NCBI GenBank assembly: GCA_964506505.1
Contig: CAZDKY010000021.1
Location: 4,081-68,080 of the forward strand
DNA: 64,000 nt
From: M55B129 sp964506505
GTDB taxonomy: Bacteria > Bacillota > Dethiobacteria > DTU022
Reading direction: 5' to 3'
Part shown: piece by piece, positions 27,046 through 36,277 of the stretch
Layout: each line of letters opens with the position of its first letter
Position numbering within the stretch: position 1 is the stretch's first letter
Translations under genes and position numbers: made by a program
Notes under the pieces: generated by a model
The model's input: only the letters and a program-made list of their open reading frames with translations
What the model was told of the DNA's origin: nothing
The model's database searches: none

Positions 27046-29229
27046 TTATTCAGTAACAAGAGGAAGTCCATCATTTCCAATCCATCCGTTACTTATGCCA
27101 GACTGCACGGAATAAGCGTCAAAACCGAGCAAACGAAGAACGCCTATTGTCTGACCGGCAGTCTGACCGGAATAGCAACCCACAACAATGGGCTTGGCAC
27201 CAGGTAAATCTTCCAGCAGGTTGCCCATTTCAGCCCAGGCGCTGTGAATTGCACCGGCAATATGACCCTCAGCATAATCTTCGGCCGAACGGATGTCGAT
27301 TACATAGAAGGCATTTGGATTGGATTCCAGTGCTCCATGTAACTCCGGACCGGGGATTATATTATTACCTGAAGCCACAGCGGCAAAGAATTCTTTGGCC
27401 GCTTCCCAGATAATTTCTTCTTTTCCATCAGCCGGTGATGAAACACTGTCCAGGTCGGCGGCAGCGTTCATGCCCGTTTCATCCAAAGGCAGTCCGGCCG
27501 ATTCTAACCAGCCCATGCTGATTCCCGACTGAATGGATTTGACATTTTCAAACCCGGCCATCCTCAGAACGGCAACGGTCTGAGCAGCGGTCTGACCAGA
27601 ATAACAGCCAACCACTACCGGTTTGGTTCGGGGAATGCGGTCCAAGATGTTACCCACTTCAGCCCAGGCACTGTGAACGGCACCGGGAATATGCCCCGCT
27701 TCAAAATCATCTGCACTGCGGATATCCAGCACAAAAATGGAATTCGGGTTACTATCCAGCATCGCTTTAACATCTGCCGGAGGCATAATATTATTATCTG
27801 TAGCTACTTCGACAAAATAATTTTTTGCAGCTTCCAGCAAAACTTCTCCGGCGTCGATAGCCTCTCCCGACTCTTTGTCTTCTTGATCCGACTCTTCACC
27901 CGATGTTTCTTCCTGAACTATTTCTCTCAACACATCCACCTGTGGTATCGATCTGACAACCAGATTCAGATTGGCCTTGCTGTCATTTTCTACTAAATCG
28001 CTTTCCCCCAGGAAGAGGTATTCATTACCGTGACAGGCTTCGCAGCTTTCGTTCTGCATGGTCAGCCGCTGGACATTATGCATTGACGAATATTTCCAGT
28101 TAGGAATTTCGTCATAATTTGGCAGTTCACCATCAATTGCAGCCAACGTATCCGGAGCTGTTGGAACATGACGCAGGGAAATATATTCATAGGGACGTTC
28201 TTCTGTCCGATCGGGGTTTAAACCGATTTTAAACATAATCCTTTCAGTACCTGTGGTACTGGCCAGCGCTCCATCTTCAGTCATCATTACGTGGCAATCA
28301 TAGCAATTGTTATTAGCAGAACCATGGCAGACCTGGCAGTTCATTGTATCTTCAGAATGGGCTTTGTGAGCCAGAACATCGCTATCTTCATAAACATTGC
28401 CATGGCAATCAGAGCAACTGGGCAAATCAGCTTCAAAACGGTTATTTTCCGGCTCCCCGCTGCCGTGGAAGTTGCTCTGGTCATGACAGTCGGTGCAGGT
28501 CATTCCCGCATCGAAATGAACATCCGATGTGTAGCCAACCAAACCCATAAATTCACCGGCTACACGGGCACCGTGGCATCCGTAGCATGTCTCTTCAACC
28601 GGCGGGTTCTCAGCAAACATGTGCTCAGAATGAAGTCCCCCGGTATAAACCTGCGGCCTGCTGACATGGCATGAGCCACATCCCGAATGGCAGTGAGAAC
28701 AATTGTCATCAAAGGCATACTGATATGGGCTTCCTTCCTCCATGGTAGAACCATCGTAGGTAAAGGCTTCCAGCCCTTCCCTCATGCCCTGGACTGTATA
28801 ATGAATAGACCCGGCAAAAGTAGCACCCTGTTCTTCGTGGCAGGTCGCGCAAAGAGCTCCCCCTCCCTCCGCGGAAGGTTGAGTAATCAACCCCTGGTGT
28901 GCTTCCTCCTTGTTGGTAACATTCTGTCCGCTGTGGCAGGTAATGCAGCCTAATTCGCCGTGGGCGGTTTCAACAAAATCTGGATTAACATAGAACAGTT
29001 CCTGACCCCCCAACTGGGGTCCGGCGACACCTCAACCGGCACCAGCAGATGCTTCAGGAATTTCGTACATCGATTCCATTGTTCCAGCATCCAGGTGACA
29101 AGCCATGCAACCATCACTGGGTGTGGCTCCAAGAGCCGGAGCTGTATTAACATACCAGATTACTACTGCAAAAACTAAAACCACTGATGAAACCAAAAAT
29201 ATTAATGATTCCTTTCTACGTTTTGCCAA
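27046..29229 (-). CDS. Eleven-heme c-type cytochrome fused to two rhodanese domains; probable selenoprotein
   Basis: A 727-residue membrane-anchored protein if the single in-frame TGA (29032-29034) is read as selenocysteine at residue 66. In order: one N-terminal membrane helix (8-26); a first heme site CMACH (41-45); a Gly-rich linker SAGAG-U-GVAGPQ; ten more CxxCH heme sites to about residue 420; an acidic hinge; rhodanese domains at about 457-580 and 597-727 with CYSGQTAAQT (Cys542) and CYSGQTAGQT (Cys685). The start is TTG seven bases after GGAGG. Translation resumes in frame after the TGA with no other stop, and cytochrome sequence lies on both sides. A SECIS-like hairpin follows. It directly follows the ccm genes that would attach its hemes. 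A nonsense mutation is the alternative reading. Confidence 0.8.
29004..29034 (-). promoter_or_regulatory. SECIS-like hairpin after the UGA in the multiheme cytochrome
   Basis: Ten bases after the TGA, GACCCC (29016-29021) pairs perfectly with GGGGTC (29004-29009) around the loop AGUUGG, so the loop spans nucleotides 17-22 after the codon. The fdhA hairpin in this window has its loop at 19-24 and E. coli fdhF at about 18-23. The loop contains GU as SelB targets do. Confidence 0.65.
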
Positions 29230-29452
29230 AACCCCACCTCCTAATGCTGTTTAAACGATACAACCATATTTTACATATGCCAGATTAAATGATAGCTTAT
29301 AACTTTCAATGTGATTCTTATTCATAACCGCTTTTTATTATATCATAATCGTGCCGGAGAGGCTATAGAAATGGTTATTTAAATTACCATCAAAATTACC
29401 ATCAAAATTAAAAATTTCAAATATAATTTGATATCTAATCCGTTTGATTCCC

Positions 29453-31612
29453 TCAGGTTGTGAAACGCCTCCAAACGGCAATCGCCGTGCCGGCAACCAG
29501 CAGAACCGCACCAATGGCAAGGATCGAAATGAGTGGCTTTATTTTGACCTCGGCAATAAATATTTCTTCCTCCTCTACAACACTCTCGCCACCCTCAAAG
29601 GTAAGCTGCACCATACCACTATCAGCATCGATCTCTTCCATGATAATTCTTTCCCCCCCGGGCAGGATAGCAGGATTATTGATTCGCTCCGCCGGATTCT
29701 GAACGATCGTAGGCATGTACTCGCGGAAACCATCGCCACCATCCACCTCCAGCAGTGCACCCACCTCAATTACTTCGGCCTCGGAATGGGATGCAAAAGA
29801 AAAATCGCGGAACACTATCAGGTAATCTCCGACCCGATATTGTTCATCTTTAGCCAGGATAAACGTTTCTCCGCCTCCGACAATCTGCAGCTCCATGGGA
29901 CTGATGTATAAATCACTTAAAATGTTGTGATGAATTGCCGGTGAACGCATCACTTGCTCTCCAGCAGTATAAATATTGGGCCTGGCAATGATCACCTGTG
30001 TTCCGTCTTCGACCTGGACCACCGGGTAGTTGTTTTTCCCCTCGACAGTGAGCCCGAGATAGGTAAATTCCAGGCCCAATGCCTCTACCGTCTCTCCCTT
30101 TTTGAGATTAAGAAGCTGCGACTCAGTGTAAAAAGTGGAAGCAAGGACCCCGATAAAAAGCAGAGCAAGTCCGACATGGGCCAGGTAAGCCCCGCTAAAT
30201 TTCAAGCCCGCCTTCACAGTCCTTACCAGCCAAACGACATTTACGGCAAGGGCCAGGGTCATTATCCCAATGAAAAGTAAATCAAAAAAAGAATTAACGC
30301 CGGCCAGGTAAGCAACAATCAATGCTACAGGGAAAATAATGAGGATCTTTTTTAACCTGGTAAAGACAACTTTAAACACCGCGTTTTTCCAGCCCAGCAG
30401 CGGGCATACAATCAAAACAATAAAAAGAAGTAAAAACAAAGGGCTATTGGTCTGAAAATAAAACTGCTCATCTACACTGGCCGGGGAACCGAACAACCCG
30501 GTCAGAATAGGAGAAAGTGTGCCCAGCAGGACCAGCAGAGATGAAAGGCAAAGCACAACCATTGTTATTACGAAACTGCCCTGGCGGGAGAAAAATCCTT
30601 CCGAAGAGCTCTGAACCGGCATAAATTTAAACCTGGCTATATAAAGTACCAGACCCGGAACCAGATAGATGAGAACAAAGATTCCCAGTACATAGGTCAG
30701 GGCTGTTTCGGCAAAGGCGTGCACGGAATAGTCGGCCATAACCCCACCGCGAGTGAGGAAAGTAGCGGTAATTATAAGAACAAAAGTGATAATGGCCAGT
30801 AAAAGATTGCTTTTTACAAAGCGGCCTTTTTGCTTCTGGCCAACAAGCCCATGCACAAGAGCCGTAGCCGTCAGCCAGGGAACCAGGGATGCGTTTTCCA
30901 CAGGGTCCCAGCCCCAGTAACCGCCCCAGCCCAAAACCCGGTAGGCCCATGCCGCTCCGATAAATATTCCCGCTCCCAGGAAAAGCCATCCAGCTCCGGC
31001 CCATGGAAGAGCGCGCAGGAAACCCACTGACCAGTCTTTTTTCCAGAGAGCAGCAACTGCATAGGCAAAAGGAATAGTAAGCAGGGCATATCCGATAAAG
31101 ACAATCGGAGGATGGATAACCATCCACGGATCCATCAACAAAGGATTCATTCCCATACCGTCAGCCGGAACCCGGCCGAGGTCATAAAAAGGAGTTTCCA
31201 GGAAAAGAAAGATCATCAGGAATAACTGCCCCAGGAGAATAAAAGGCATCACCGCTGGCAACAGCTCTTTTTCTTTTTTCATCAGCAAATAACCGGCCAG
31301 GGCAGCCATCAAAGCCCATAGCAGAAAAGTGCCTTCCTGGCCGGCCCAGAAAGAGGAGACCAGGTACTTTAAAGGCAATTCGAGGTTGGTATGTGCAAAA
31401 ACATAGTAATACTGGAACTGGTGAGTCAGCAGGACATACATCAGGTAAACGGAAGCGATTATAATACCCGCCGTATGCAAATGGTAAAAGACATAGGCAT
31501 AATCAATACCAGCCGATTTGCCGGATTGCGATGAAATTGCTTTTTTCAAAAATAGTATTGCCGCCGCAAGTGCGGATCCAAAAGCAATCAGAATACCAAT
31601 ATTACCGATCAT
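29453..31612 (-). CDS. ccmF: CcmF, heme lyase component of cytochrome c maturation System I
   Basis: Integral membrane protein that joins heme to apocytochrome. The 719 residues hold about 14 hydrophobic helices, the tryptophan-rich heme-handling motif WGGYWGWDPVENAS near residue 230, the histidines in DPWMVIHPPIVFIGYA near 160, and a large extracytoplasmic C-terminal domain (about 490-690). The ATG overlaps the ccmE stop in TGATG, so the two are coupled. It is the last ccm gene before the multiheme cytochrome. No separate CcmH or CcmG gene is present here. Confidence 0.95.
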   Translation of the reverse strand: MIGNIGILIAFGSALAAAILFLKKAISSQSGKSAGIDYAYVFYHLHTAGIIIASVYLMYVLLTHQFQYYYVFAHTNLELPLKYLVSSFWAGQEGTFLLWALMAALAGYLLMKKEKELLPAVMPFILLGQLFLMIFLFLETPFYDLGRVPADGMGMNPLLMDPWMVIHPPIVFIGYALLTIPFAYAVAALWKKDWSVGFLRALPWAGAGWLFLGAGIFIGAAWAYRVLGWGGYWGWDPVENASLVPWLTATALVHGLVGQKQKGRFVKSNLLLAIITFVLIITATFLTRGGVMADYSVHAFAETALTYVLGIFVLIYLVPGLVLYIARFKFMPVQSSSEGFFSRQGSFVITMVVLCLSSLLVLLGTLSPILTGLFGSPASVDEQFYFQTNSPLFLLLFIVLIVCPLLGWKNAVFKVVFTRLKKILIIFPVALIVAYLAGVNSFFDLLFIGIMTLALAVNVVWLVRTVKAGLKFSGAYLAHVGLALLFIGVLASTFYTESQLLNLKKGETVEALGLEFTYLGLTVEGKNNYPVVQVEDGTQVIIARPNIYTAGEQVMRSPAIHHNILSDLYISPMELQIVGGGETFILAKDEQYRVGDYLIVFRDFSFASHSEAEVIEVGALLEVDGGDGFREYMPTIVQNPAERINNPAILPGGERIIMEEIDADSGMVQLTFEGGESVVEEEEIFIAEVKIKPLISILAIGAVLLVAGTAIAVWRRFTT

Positions 31613-31995
31613 CAGCGATTATCCTCTGCTTCTTCATATTTTGAGGGACATTTGACAAGAATTTTTTCGGCCTGGAACACTCCTTCGCAGTATTCTCCAA
31701 CCACGACAACATTTTCCGAATGTTCCATGTTATTCGGTTTTACCCCACTGTAGGTAACAGAAGCCCTGGTTCCCTCTTCGTCAACCAGGTAAAAATGGAG
31801 TTCACCGGCAGTACTATCATATTGAATGGGCTCTTCCTTGACAAGGTAACCGAGCACCTGGACCTGCTGCAATGTTTCCGCCGCTTCGGCAAATGAAACA
31901 TAAGGATTGAGAGCAGAGCGAAATGAAAAGAAAGCAAAACTGGCAAAGACGATAATCACCGCCAAGCCGATTATCCATTTTGTTTTATTCTTCAT
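31612..31995 (-). CDS. ccmE: CcmE, periplasmic-side heme chaperone, CxxxY type
   Basis: Heme chaperone of 127 residues with one N-terminal membrane helix (8-25) and an OB-fold domain. The heme-binding motif is C116-PSK-Y120: the usual covalent heme ligand His is Cys, as in the System I variant known from Desulfovibrio and archaea, where CcmH is often missing. I place the start at the ATG at 31995, which overlaps the ccmD stop by 11 bp; the longer frame to 32064 is ccmD shadow. It overlaps ccmF at its end. Confidence 0.92.
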   Translation of the reverse strand: MKNKTKWIIGLAVIIVFASFAFFSFRSALNPYVSFAEAAETLQQVQVLGYLVKEEPIQYDSTAGELHFYLVDEEGTRASVTYSGVKPNNMEHSENVVVVGEYCEGVFQAEKILVKCPSKYEEAEDNR

Positions 31996-32101
31996 CTTTT
32001 TTCTCCAACTTTCTGATCCGCAGATCAATCCTGAGCAGATAAAAGAAAATTCCACCCCAGGCAATCAGGGCAACAATGAGAACAATATATAGATCAGACA
32101 T
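31985..32101 (-). CDS. ccmD: CcmD-like small membrane protein
   Basis: A 38-residue protein starting MSDLYIVLIVALIAWGGIFF, with one membrane helix and a charged tail ending LRKLEKKDEE-like (actual RIRKLEKKDEE). CcmD stabilises the CcmABC-heme-CcmE complex. Its ATG overlaps the ccmC stop by 8 bp and its stop overlaps the ccmE start by 11 bp. Position and topology rather than sequence identify it. Confidence 0.8.
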   Translation of the reverse strand: MSDLYIVLIVALIAWGGIFFYLLRIDLRIRKLEKKDEE

Positions 32102-32759
32102 TTTCTTCACCTTCCATTCCAGTTGTCACCGAAGAAATACGTGAAACAATATTTGCTATCCAAGCGTAAAGGCCGGTAAATCCCACCATGGAAGCCATAA
32201 AAACCTGGAACATTTTCGCATCCATCTGGAATCCTGATTCGACACTAATAATCGGATCTGGATGGAGGGTGGCATAGACCCTGGGAATGATGAAAACCAG
32301 AAAAGGGACGGAAATAAAAGCAATTATACTGAAAACTGAGGCCATCCGGGCCCGTCTTGTTTCATCTTCCACTGCCGATCGCAGCACAAAATAGGCGCAG
32401 TAGATCAAAAGAAGGACAAAGATAGAGCTCTCTCGGGGATCCCAGTTCCAGAACATGCCCCAGGTGTAACGGGCAAAAATTGACCCGGTTAACGTAGCCA
32501 GAACAGTAAATATTAATCCGATTTCAGCATTGAGAGCCGCCTTTCGATCATCGATCATCATTCCTTTTTTTAAATAACGAATGCTGTAAATCATGGAGAT
32601 GAGATAGGCCAGGACACTGACCCAGGCCAAAGGAACATGAAAAAATATTATCCGGGCCAGATCACCCAGGCCAAGGGCGGGCGGAGCATAAATAAAGGCG
32701 GCAATAGTGACCAGCGCCATCCAGAGGGCAAGAATAATTTTCAGGACCAGTAAAACCAT
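32094..32759 (-). CDS. ccmC: CcmC, heme-handling membrane protein
   Basis: Six-helix membrane protein of 221 residues that loads heme on CcmE. It has the tryptophan-rich motif WGMFWNWDPRESS near residue 100 and flanking heme-ligand histidines, one in IIFFHVPLAWVS near 40 and one in ATLHPDP near 165. Length is normal. It lies 83 bp after ccmB and overlaps ccmD. Confidence 0.95.
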   Translation of the reverse strand: MVLLVLKIILALWMALVTIAAFIYAPPALGLGDLARIIFFHVPLAWVSVLAYLISMIYSIRYLKKGMMIDDRKAALNAEIGLIFTVLATLTGSIFARYTWGMFWNWDPRESSIFVLLLIYCAYFVLRSAVEDETRRARMASVFSIIAFISVPFLVFIIPRVYATLHPDPIISVESGFQMDAKMFQVFMASMVGFTGLYAWIANIVSRISSVTTGMEGEENV

Positions 32760-32842
32760 TTTTATACTCCTTTATATTCCTTCACAAGAACCGCCGCAGA
32801 TATTTTCCGCTTTATATACTTTGCCACACCTTGCCGTTTTGG

Positions 32843-33529
32843 TCAATCCTCCCAGACAAAAGAAAATAGTAAAAGTGAAGCGGTGACGATAATCACCAGG
32901 TAAGAAAAAAGAAAGGTCAGTTCGGACAAAACACTATCTGCATTTCCACCTGCCAGAGCAATGCTCGTCCCCCTAATGGCCGTAAGCAAAACGGGCAGCA
33001 GAACAGGGAAAGCGATCACGGGAAGCAGAGAATTTTTCGCGCCGGCCCGGGAAACCATTGCTGCCAGGATAGTTGTCGCTCCGGCCAGGCAAACCGAGCC
33101 GAGAACAAGAAAGGCAACAACCAGCAAATAGTTACTTCCGGGAGGAAGATTCATCAAAAAAATGTAAAGTGGGAAAACAACCACCAGCAGGCCAAGCAGG
33201 AGAAGTACATTATAGAGAAGCTTACCGGTGAAAATAATCTCCGGGGAAGCTGAAAGCCGCAGAGCGGCAGCCGTCCCCTTTTCTTCTTCCTTGATAAAGC
33301 TGCGAGCCAGGGCCGACATGGAAGAAAAAAAGATGATTATCCATAAGAATGAAGCGTGCAATCCCGCATCCAGGGCAAAAATGCCGGTGGAGAAGCTGAC
33401 CATCACCAAAGTAGTCAGGGCAAATAGACCCATAGAAGTAATGGCATAGCGGGTGCGCAGTTCGTCTACCAAATCTTTTTTAACCAGGGCCCATACTCCC
33501 CGGAGCGAGTTGTAAAATATCCTGCCCAA
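32843..33529 (-). CDS. ccmB: CcmB, ABC exporter membrane subunit
   Basis: Membrane partner of the CcmA ATPase, 228 residues with six hydrophobic helices; the CcmB pattern WALVKKDLVDELRTRYAI at the start and SFIKEEEKGTAAALRLS near residue 85 is clear. The start is a TTG nine bases after GGAGG, lying 50 bp inside the end of ccmA, so translation is coupled. The complex releases heme-loaded CcmE using ATP. Confidence 0.92.
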   Translation of the reverse strand: MGRIFYNSLRGVWALVKKDLVDELRTRYAITSMGLFALTTLVMVSFSTGIFALDAGLHASFLWIIIFFSSMSALARSFIKEEEKGTAAALRLSASPEIIFTGKLLYNVLLLLGLLVVVFPLYIFLMNLPPGSNYLLVVAFLVLGSVCLAGATTILAAMVSRAGAKNSLLPVIAFPVLLPVLLTAIRGTSIALAGGNADSVLSELTFLFSYLVIIVTASLLLFSFVWED

Positions 33530-34115
33530 AGCGTTCTACCTCCGATGGTTCATTGGTAGCCATGAGAACGATCCCTTTGCTGACCTGATCCCCTATAATG
33601 AGGTTAACCATATCCTTACCTGCCCGATCGAGATTGGTAAAAGGTTCATCAAGAAAGAGAAAAACAGGTTCGTGTAGGAGAGCAAAAGCCAACCTGAAGC
33701 GCTGTTTCATGCCTGAAGAAAAGGTAGCCAGGGGACGGTTCATTTCCTCCCTCAGCTGGACCTTTGCCAACAGTCTCTGCAGAAAGTCATTGCCCTTATC
33801 AAGCCCCCGCAAAGCGGAAAAAAAGACAAGATTTTCCAATGGCGAAAGCTGCCCATAAAATTGCAGATCAGGGGAAACCAGTCCCATACTGCTGCGCATG
33901 CAGGACGGATCGATAATATCTTCCCCCATATAACAGGCGATTGTTCCGGCAGTCGGTTTTTCCAGGCCGCAGAGAAGCCGCAGCAATGTCGATTTTCCGG
34001 AACCGTTTGGCCCGGTTACCACATAACTTTTTCCCTTTTCCAACTGCCAGGAAAGATTTTTAAACACATTATTTCGCTGATAACTTTTCGCCAAACCTTT
34101 TAGCTCTATGCGCAT
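33480..34115 (-). CDS. ccmA: CcmA, ABC transporter ATPase of heme maturation
   Basis: Cytoplasmic ATPase of 211 residues: Walker A GPNGSGKST at about 35-43, Q-loop, signature FSSGMKQRFRLAFAL near 128, Walker B VFLFLDEPF near 150, and the H-loop position replaced by ATNEPSEV (Asn rather than His). It is the first gene of ccmABCDEF. In System I it drives release of heme-loaded CcmE. The missing switch His is worth noting but does occur in some CcmA proteins. Confidence 0.92.
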   Translation of the reverse strand: MRIELKGLAKSYQRNNVFKNLSWQLEKGKSYVVTGPNGSGKSTLLRLLCGLEKPTAGTIACYMGEDIIDPSCMRSSMGLVSPDLQFYGQLSPLENLVFFSALRGLDKGNDFLQRLLAKVQLREEMNRPLATFSSGMKQRFRLAFALLHEPVFLFLDEPFTNLDRAGKDMVNLIIGDQVSKGIVLMATNEPSEVERFGQDILQLAPGSMGPG

Positions 34116-34374
34116 CTTCCTGATCTCCCCACAAAATACTCTTCTTTAAACCCTTTTAATCTTAATCATCCTTTTCTGAAGCGTCAAGCCGGCTTCAAAA
34201 AAACAATCCTTTCCCTGAATCGTTTAGGCCTTGAAATTGGCAAATACGGAAGAACGATTAATTCTAAACCTCTCGTAAAAACAGCGAATTTAAACCCGGT
34301 TGAGACAGTCTTAAATGATATAATTGATTAACCCGGTTAATTAATATACTCCAATGGCCGACGGAGGAGATCCT

Positions 34375-34917
34375 ATGAGAATCATTGCCGGTTCGAAAAA
34401 AGGAATGAAGCTGAAAACTCCCGGCGGAACATCTGTCCGTCCCACTGCCGACCGGGTCAGGGAAGCACTTTTCAATATCCTCGGTCCCCTGGTCAGGGAT
34501 GCTGTTTTTATTGATCTTTACGCCGGCAGCGGCGCAGTGGGTATAGAAGCGCTGAGCCGCGGCGCCCACCAGGCTGTATTCGTGGAAAAGAAAAGAGAAA
34601 ATATTTCTTTTATTAGAGAAAACCTGGCAAAAAGCGGTTTTAAAGACAGGTCCTTTCTTTTGCACCGCGATGTCAACAGGGCTCTCCCACACCTGGCAGA
34701 GAAACAGTTCAGGGCGGACCTCATTTTCATGGATCCGCCCTACCTCAGCAAGGAAATCCCCACTGTGATCGAAGCTATAAACGGGCTACCACTCCTCTCA
34801 CCAGATGGCCTGATCATAGTAGAGCATGCCTGTTCCAACGGGGAGTGGGCTGCAGTTTTTTCAAACCTTCGCCGGAAAAAGTACGGCCAAACCTGCCTGA
34901 GCATCATTAAACCTTAA
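34375..34917 (+). CDS. rsmD: RsmD, 16S rRNA (guanine966-N2)-methyltransferase
   Basis: SAM-dependent methyltransferase that modifies G966 of 16S rRNA in the small subunit. The 180 residues start MRIIAGSKKGMKLKTPGG, the standard RsmD opening with RPTADRVREALFNIL. Motif I is FIDLYAGSGAVGIEALSRG, and the catalytic motif is MDPPY near residue 120. I choose the ATG at 34375 because GGAGGAG lies eight bases upstream; an earlier in-frame start at 34354 lies before that site. coaD, its usual neighbour, is absent; the gene converges with hisC. Confidence 0.93.
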   Translation: MRIIAGSKKGMKLKTPGGTSVRPTADRVREALFNILGPLVRDAVFIDLYAGSGAVGIEALSRGAHQAVFVEKKRENISFIRENLAKSGFKDRSFLLHRDVNRALPHLAEKQFRADLIFMDPPYLSKEIPTVIEAINGLPLLSPDGLIIVEHACSNGEWAAVFSNLRRKKYGQTCLSIIKP

Positions 34918-34974
34918 TTAATGCTTGTCTAAGAACTGCCCCCTCCGGAAAGATCCACCAATTCGCCGGCAAGT

Positions 34975-36096
34975 CTAAGCCTGTTCCGCCAGCACCTCTC
35001 CCAGGGCAGTTAAAAACCGCTCGTTTTGCTCTTCGGTACCGTAGGTTAACCTGATGTGAGTTGGTTGACCAAAAATGTCGCCGGTGCGGACAATTACCCC
35101 TTTCCTGAGCAAGGCTTGAAATACCTGCCGTGAATCTGTTTTTACATCGATAAAGCAAAAGTTGGCCTGATCGGGAATTGGCTTGAGACCCATTTTCCGC
35201 AATCCCTCTTTTATCTGGAAACGTGCTCCCGCCACCAAAAGACGGCTGCGGACAACCTGTTCGTCATCGTCCAGGGCGGCCACCGCCGCTTTCTGGGCCA
35301 TGGCATTGACGTTAAAAGGTTCCCGTACGCGGTTCAGATCAGCGATGATTTCAGCGGGTGCAATTCCATAGCCAATTCGCAGTCCCGCCAGACCATATAT
35401 CTTGGAAAAAGTGCGCAGGGCCACTACAGGATAACCCTGTTTGATATAGTTTAATCCGGAAATTTGCTCCGGATCCTCGCTGTACTCTATGTAGGCCTGA
35501 TCGAGAATCAAAACAATATTATCCGGCAGGCGTTCAATAAAGCGTTCCATATTTTTCCTGTCCACTACCGAGCCCGTGGGATTATTGGGATTGCATATAA
35601 AAATTAATTTTGTTTTCTCACCGATTACCTCAAGCATGGCATCCAGATCGTAGATAAAGTTTTCTCCTCTGAGCGGCACCGTTTTCGGAATGCCTCCCTG
35701 CATGCGCATGGCAAATTCATACTCCGAAAAACTCGGCACCGGCATGACTGCCTCTTCTCCCGGGCTGACATAGGCCAGACATAACATGGCCAGAAGTTCA
35801 TCCGAGCCGTTGCCGAAAATTAACTGATTTGAATCTACGCCAACCTTCCCGGCCAGTTTCTCTTTCAGGTAATAGTTATTGCCATCCGGATAAATATGCA
35901 TTTTATCAACATTGTCACGCATTGCCCTGGCAGCAAGTGGCGAAGGTCCAAGTGGATTCTCGTTGGAAGCCATCTTGATAACATTTTTTAAATCAAGTTC
36001 CCTTTCCACTTCTTCAACCGGTTTCCCAGGTTCGTAGGGTTTGATCAGCTGAAGGCATTCGCGTATTTCCGGTTTTTTCAATTTATATTCCTCCAT
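34975..36096 (-). CDS. hisC: Histidinol-phosphate aminotransferase HisC
   Basis: PLP enzyme of histidine biosynthesis that makes histidinol phosphate from imidazole-acetol phosphate. The 373 residues show the HisC pattern: IKMASNENPLGPSP near 40, NGSDELL near 95, ICNPNNPTGS near 168, and the PLP lysine in RTFSKIYGLAGLRIGYG near 228. It is transcribed away from the T-box operon containing hisH and hisF, so the histidine genes here are split between strands. Some HisC proteins also act on aromatic amino acids. Confidence 0.92.
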   Translation of the reverse strand: MEEYKLKKPEIRECLQLIKPYEPGKPVEEVERELDLKNVIKMASNENPLGPSPLAARAMRDNVDKMHIYPDGNNYYLKEKLAGKVGVDSNQLIFGNGSDELLAMLCLAYVSPGEEAVMPVPSFSEYEFAMRMQGGIPKTVPLRGENFIYDLDAMLEVIGEKTKLIFICNPNNPTGSVVDRKNMERFIERLPDNIVLILDQAYIEYSEDPEQISGLNYIKQGYPVVALRTFSKIYGLAGLRIGYGIAPAEIIADLNRVREPFNVNAMAQKAAVAALDDDEQVVRSRLLVAGARFQIKEGLRKMGLKPIPDQANFCFIDVKTDSRQVFQALLRKGVIVRTGDIFGQPTHIRLTYGTEEQNERFLTALGEVLAEQA

Positions 36097-36242
36097 ATTC
36101 TGTGTTAGATGTTGCCGGCAAATATACCGGATGATGATTAAAGTAGTCTCTTAAGAACCGGCCTGAAGAAAAACATCTTCAACCCGGAGAGATGAAATTA
36201 CTTTTTTGACCATAATTTTATATATTTATTTTACCATACCCC

Positions 36243-36271
36243 TTGTAATCTCCTTTCAGGTCTGCTATAAT
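36243..36271 (+). promoter_or_regulatory. Promoter of the T-box operon
   Basis: TTGTAA, 17-bp spacer, then TATAAT with TG one base before it (extended -10). Transcription would begin near 36278, at the start of the T-box leader. Confidence 0.75.
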
Positions 36272-36277
36272 TCCAAA

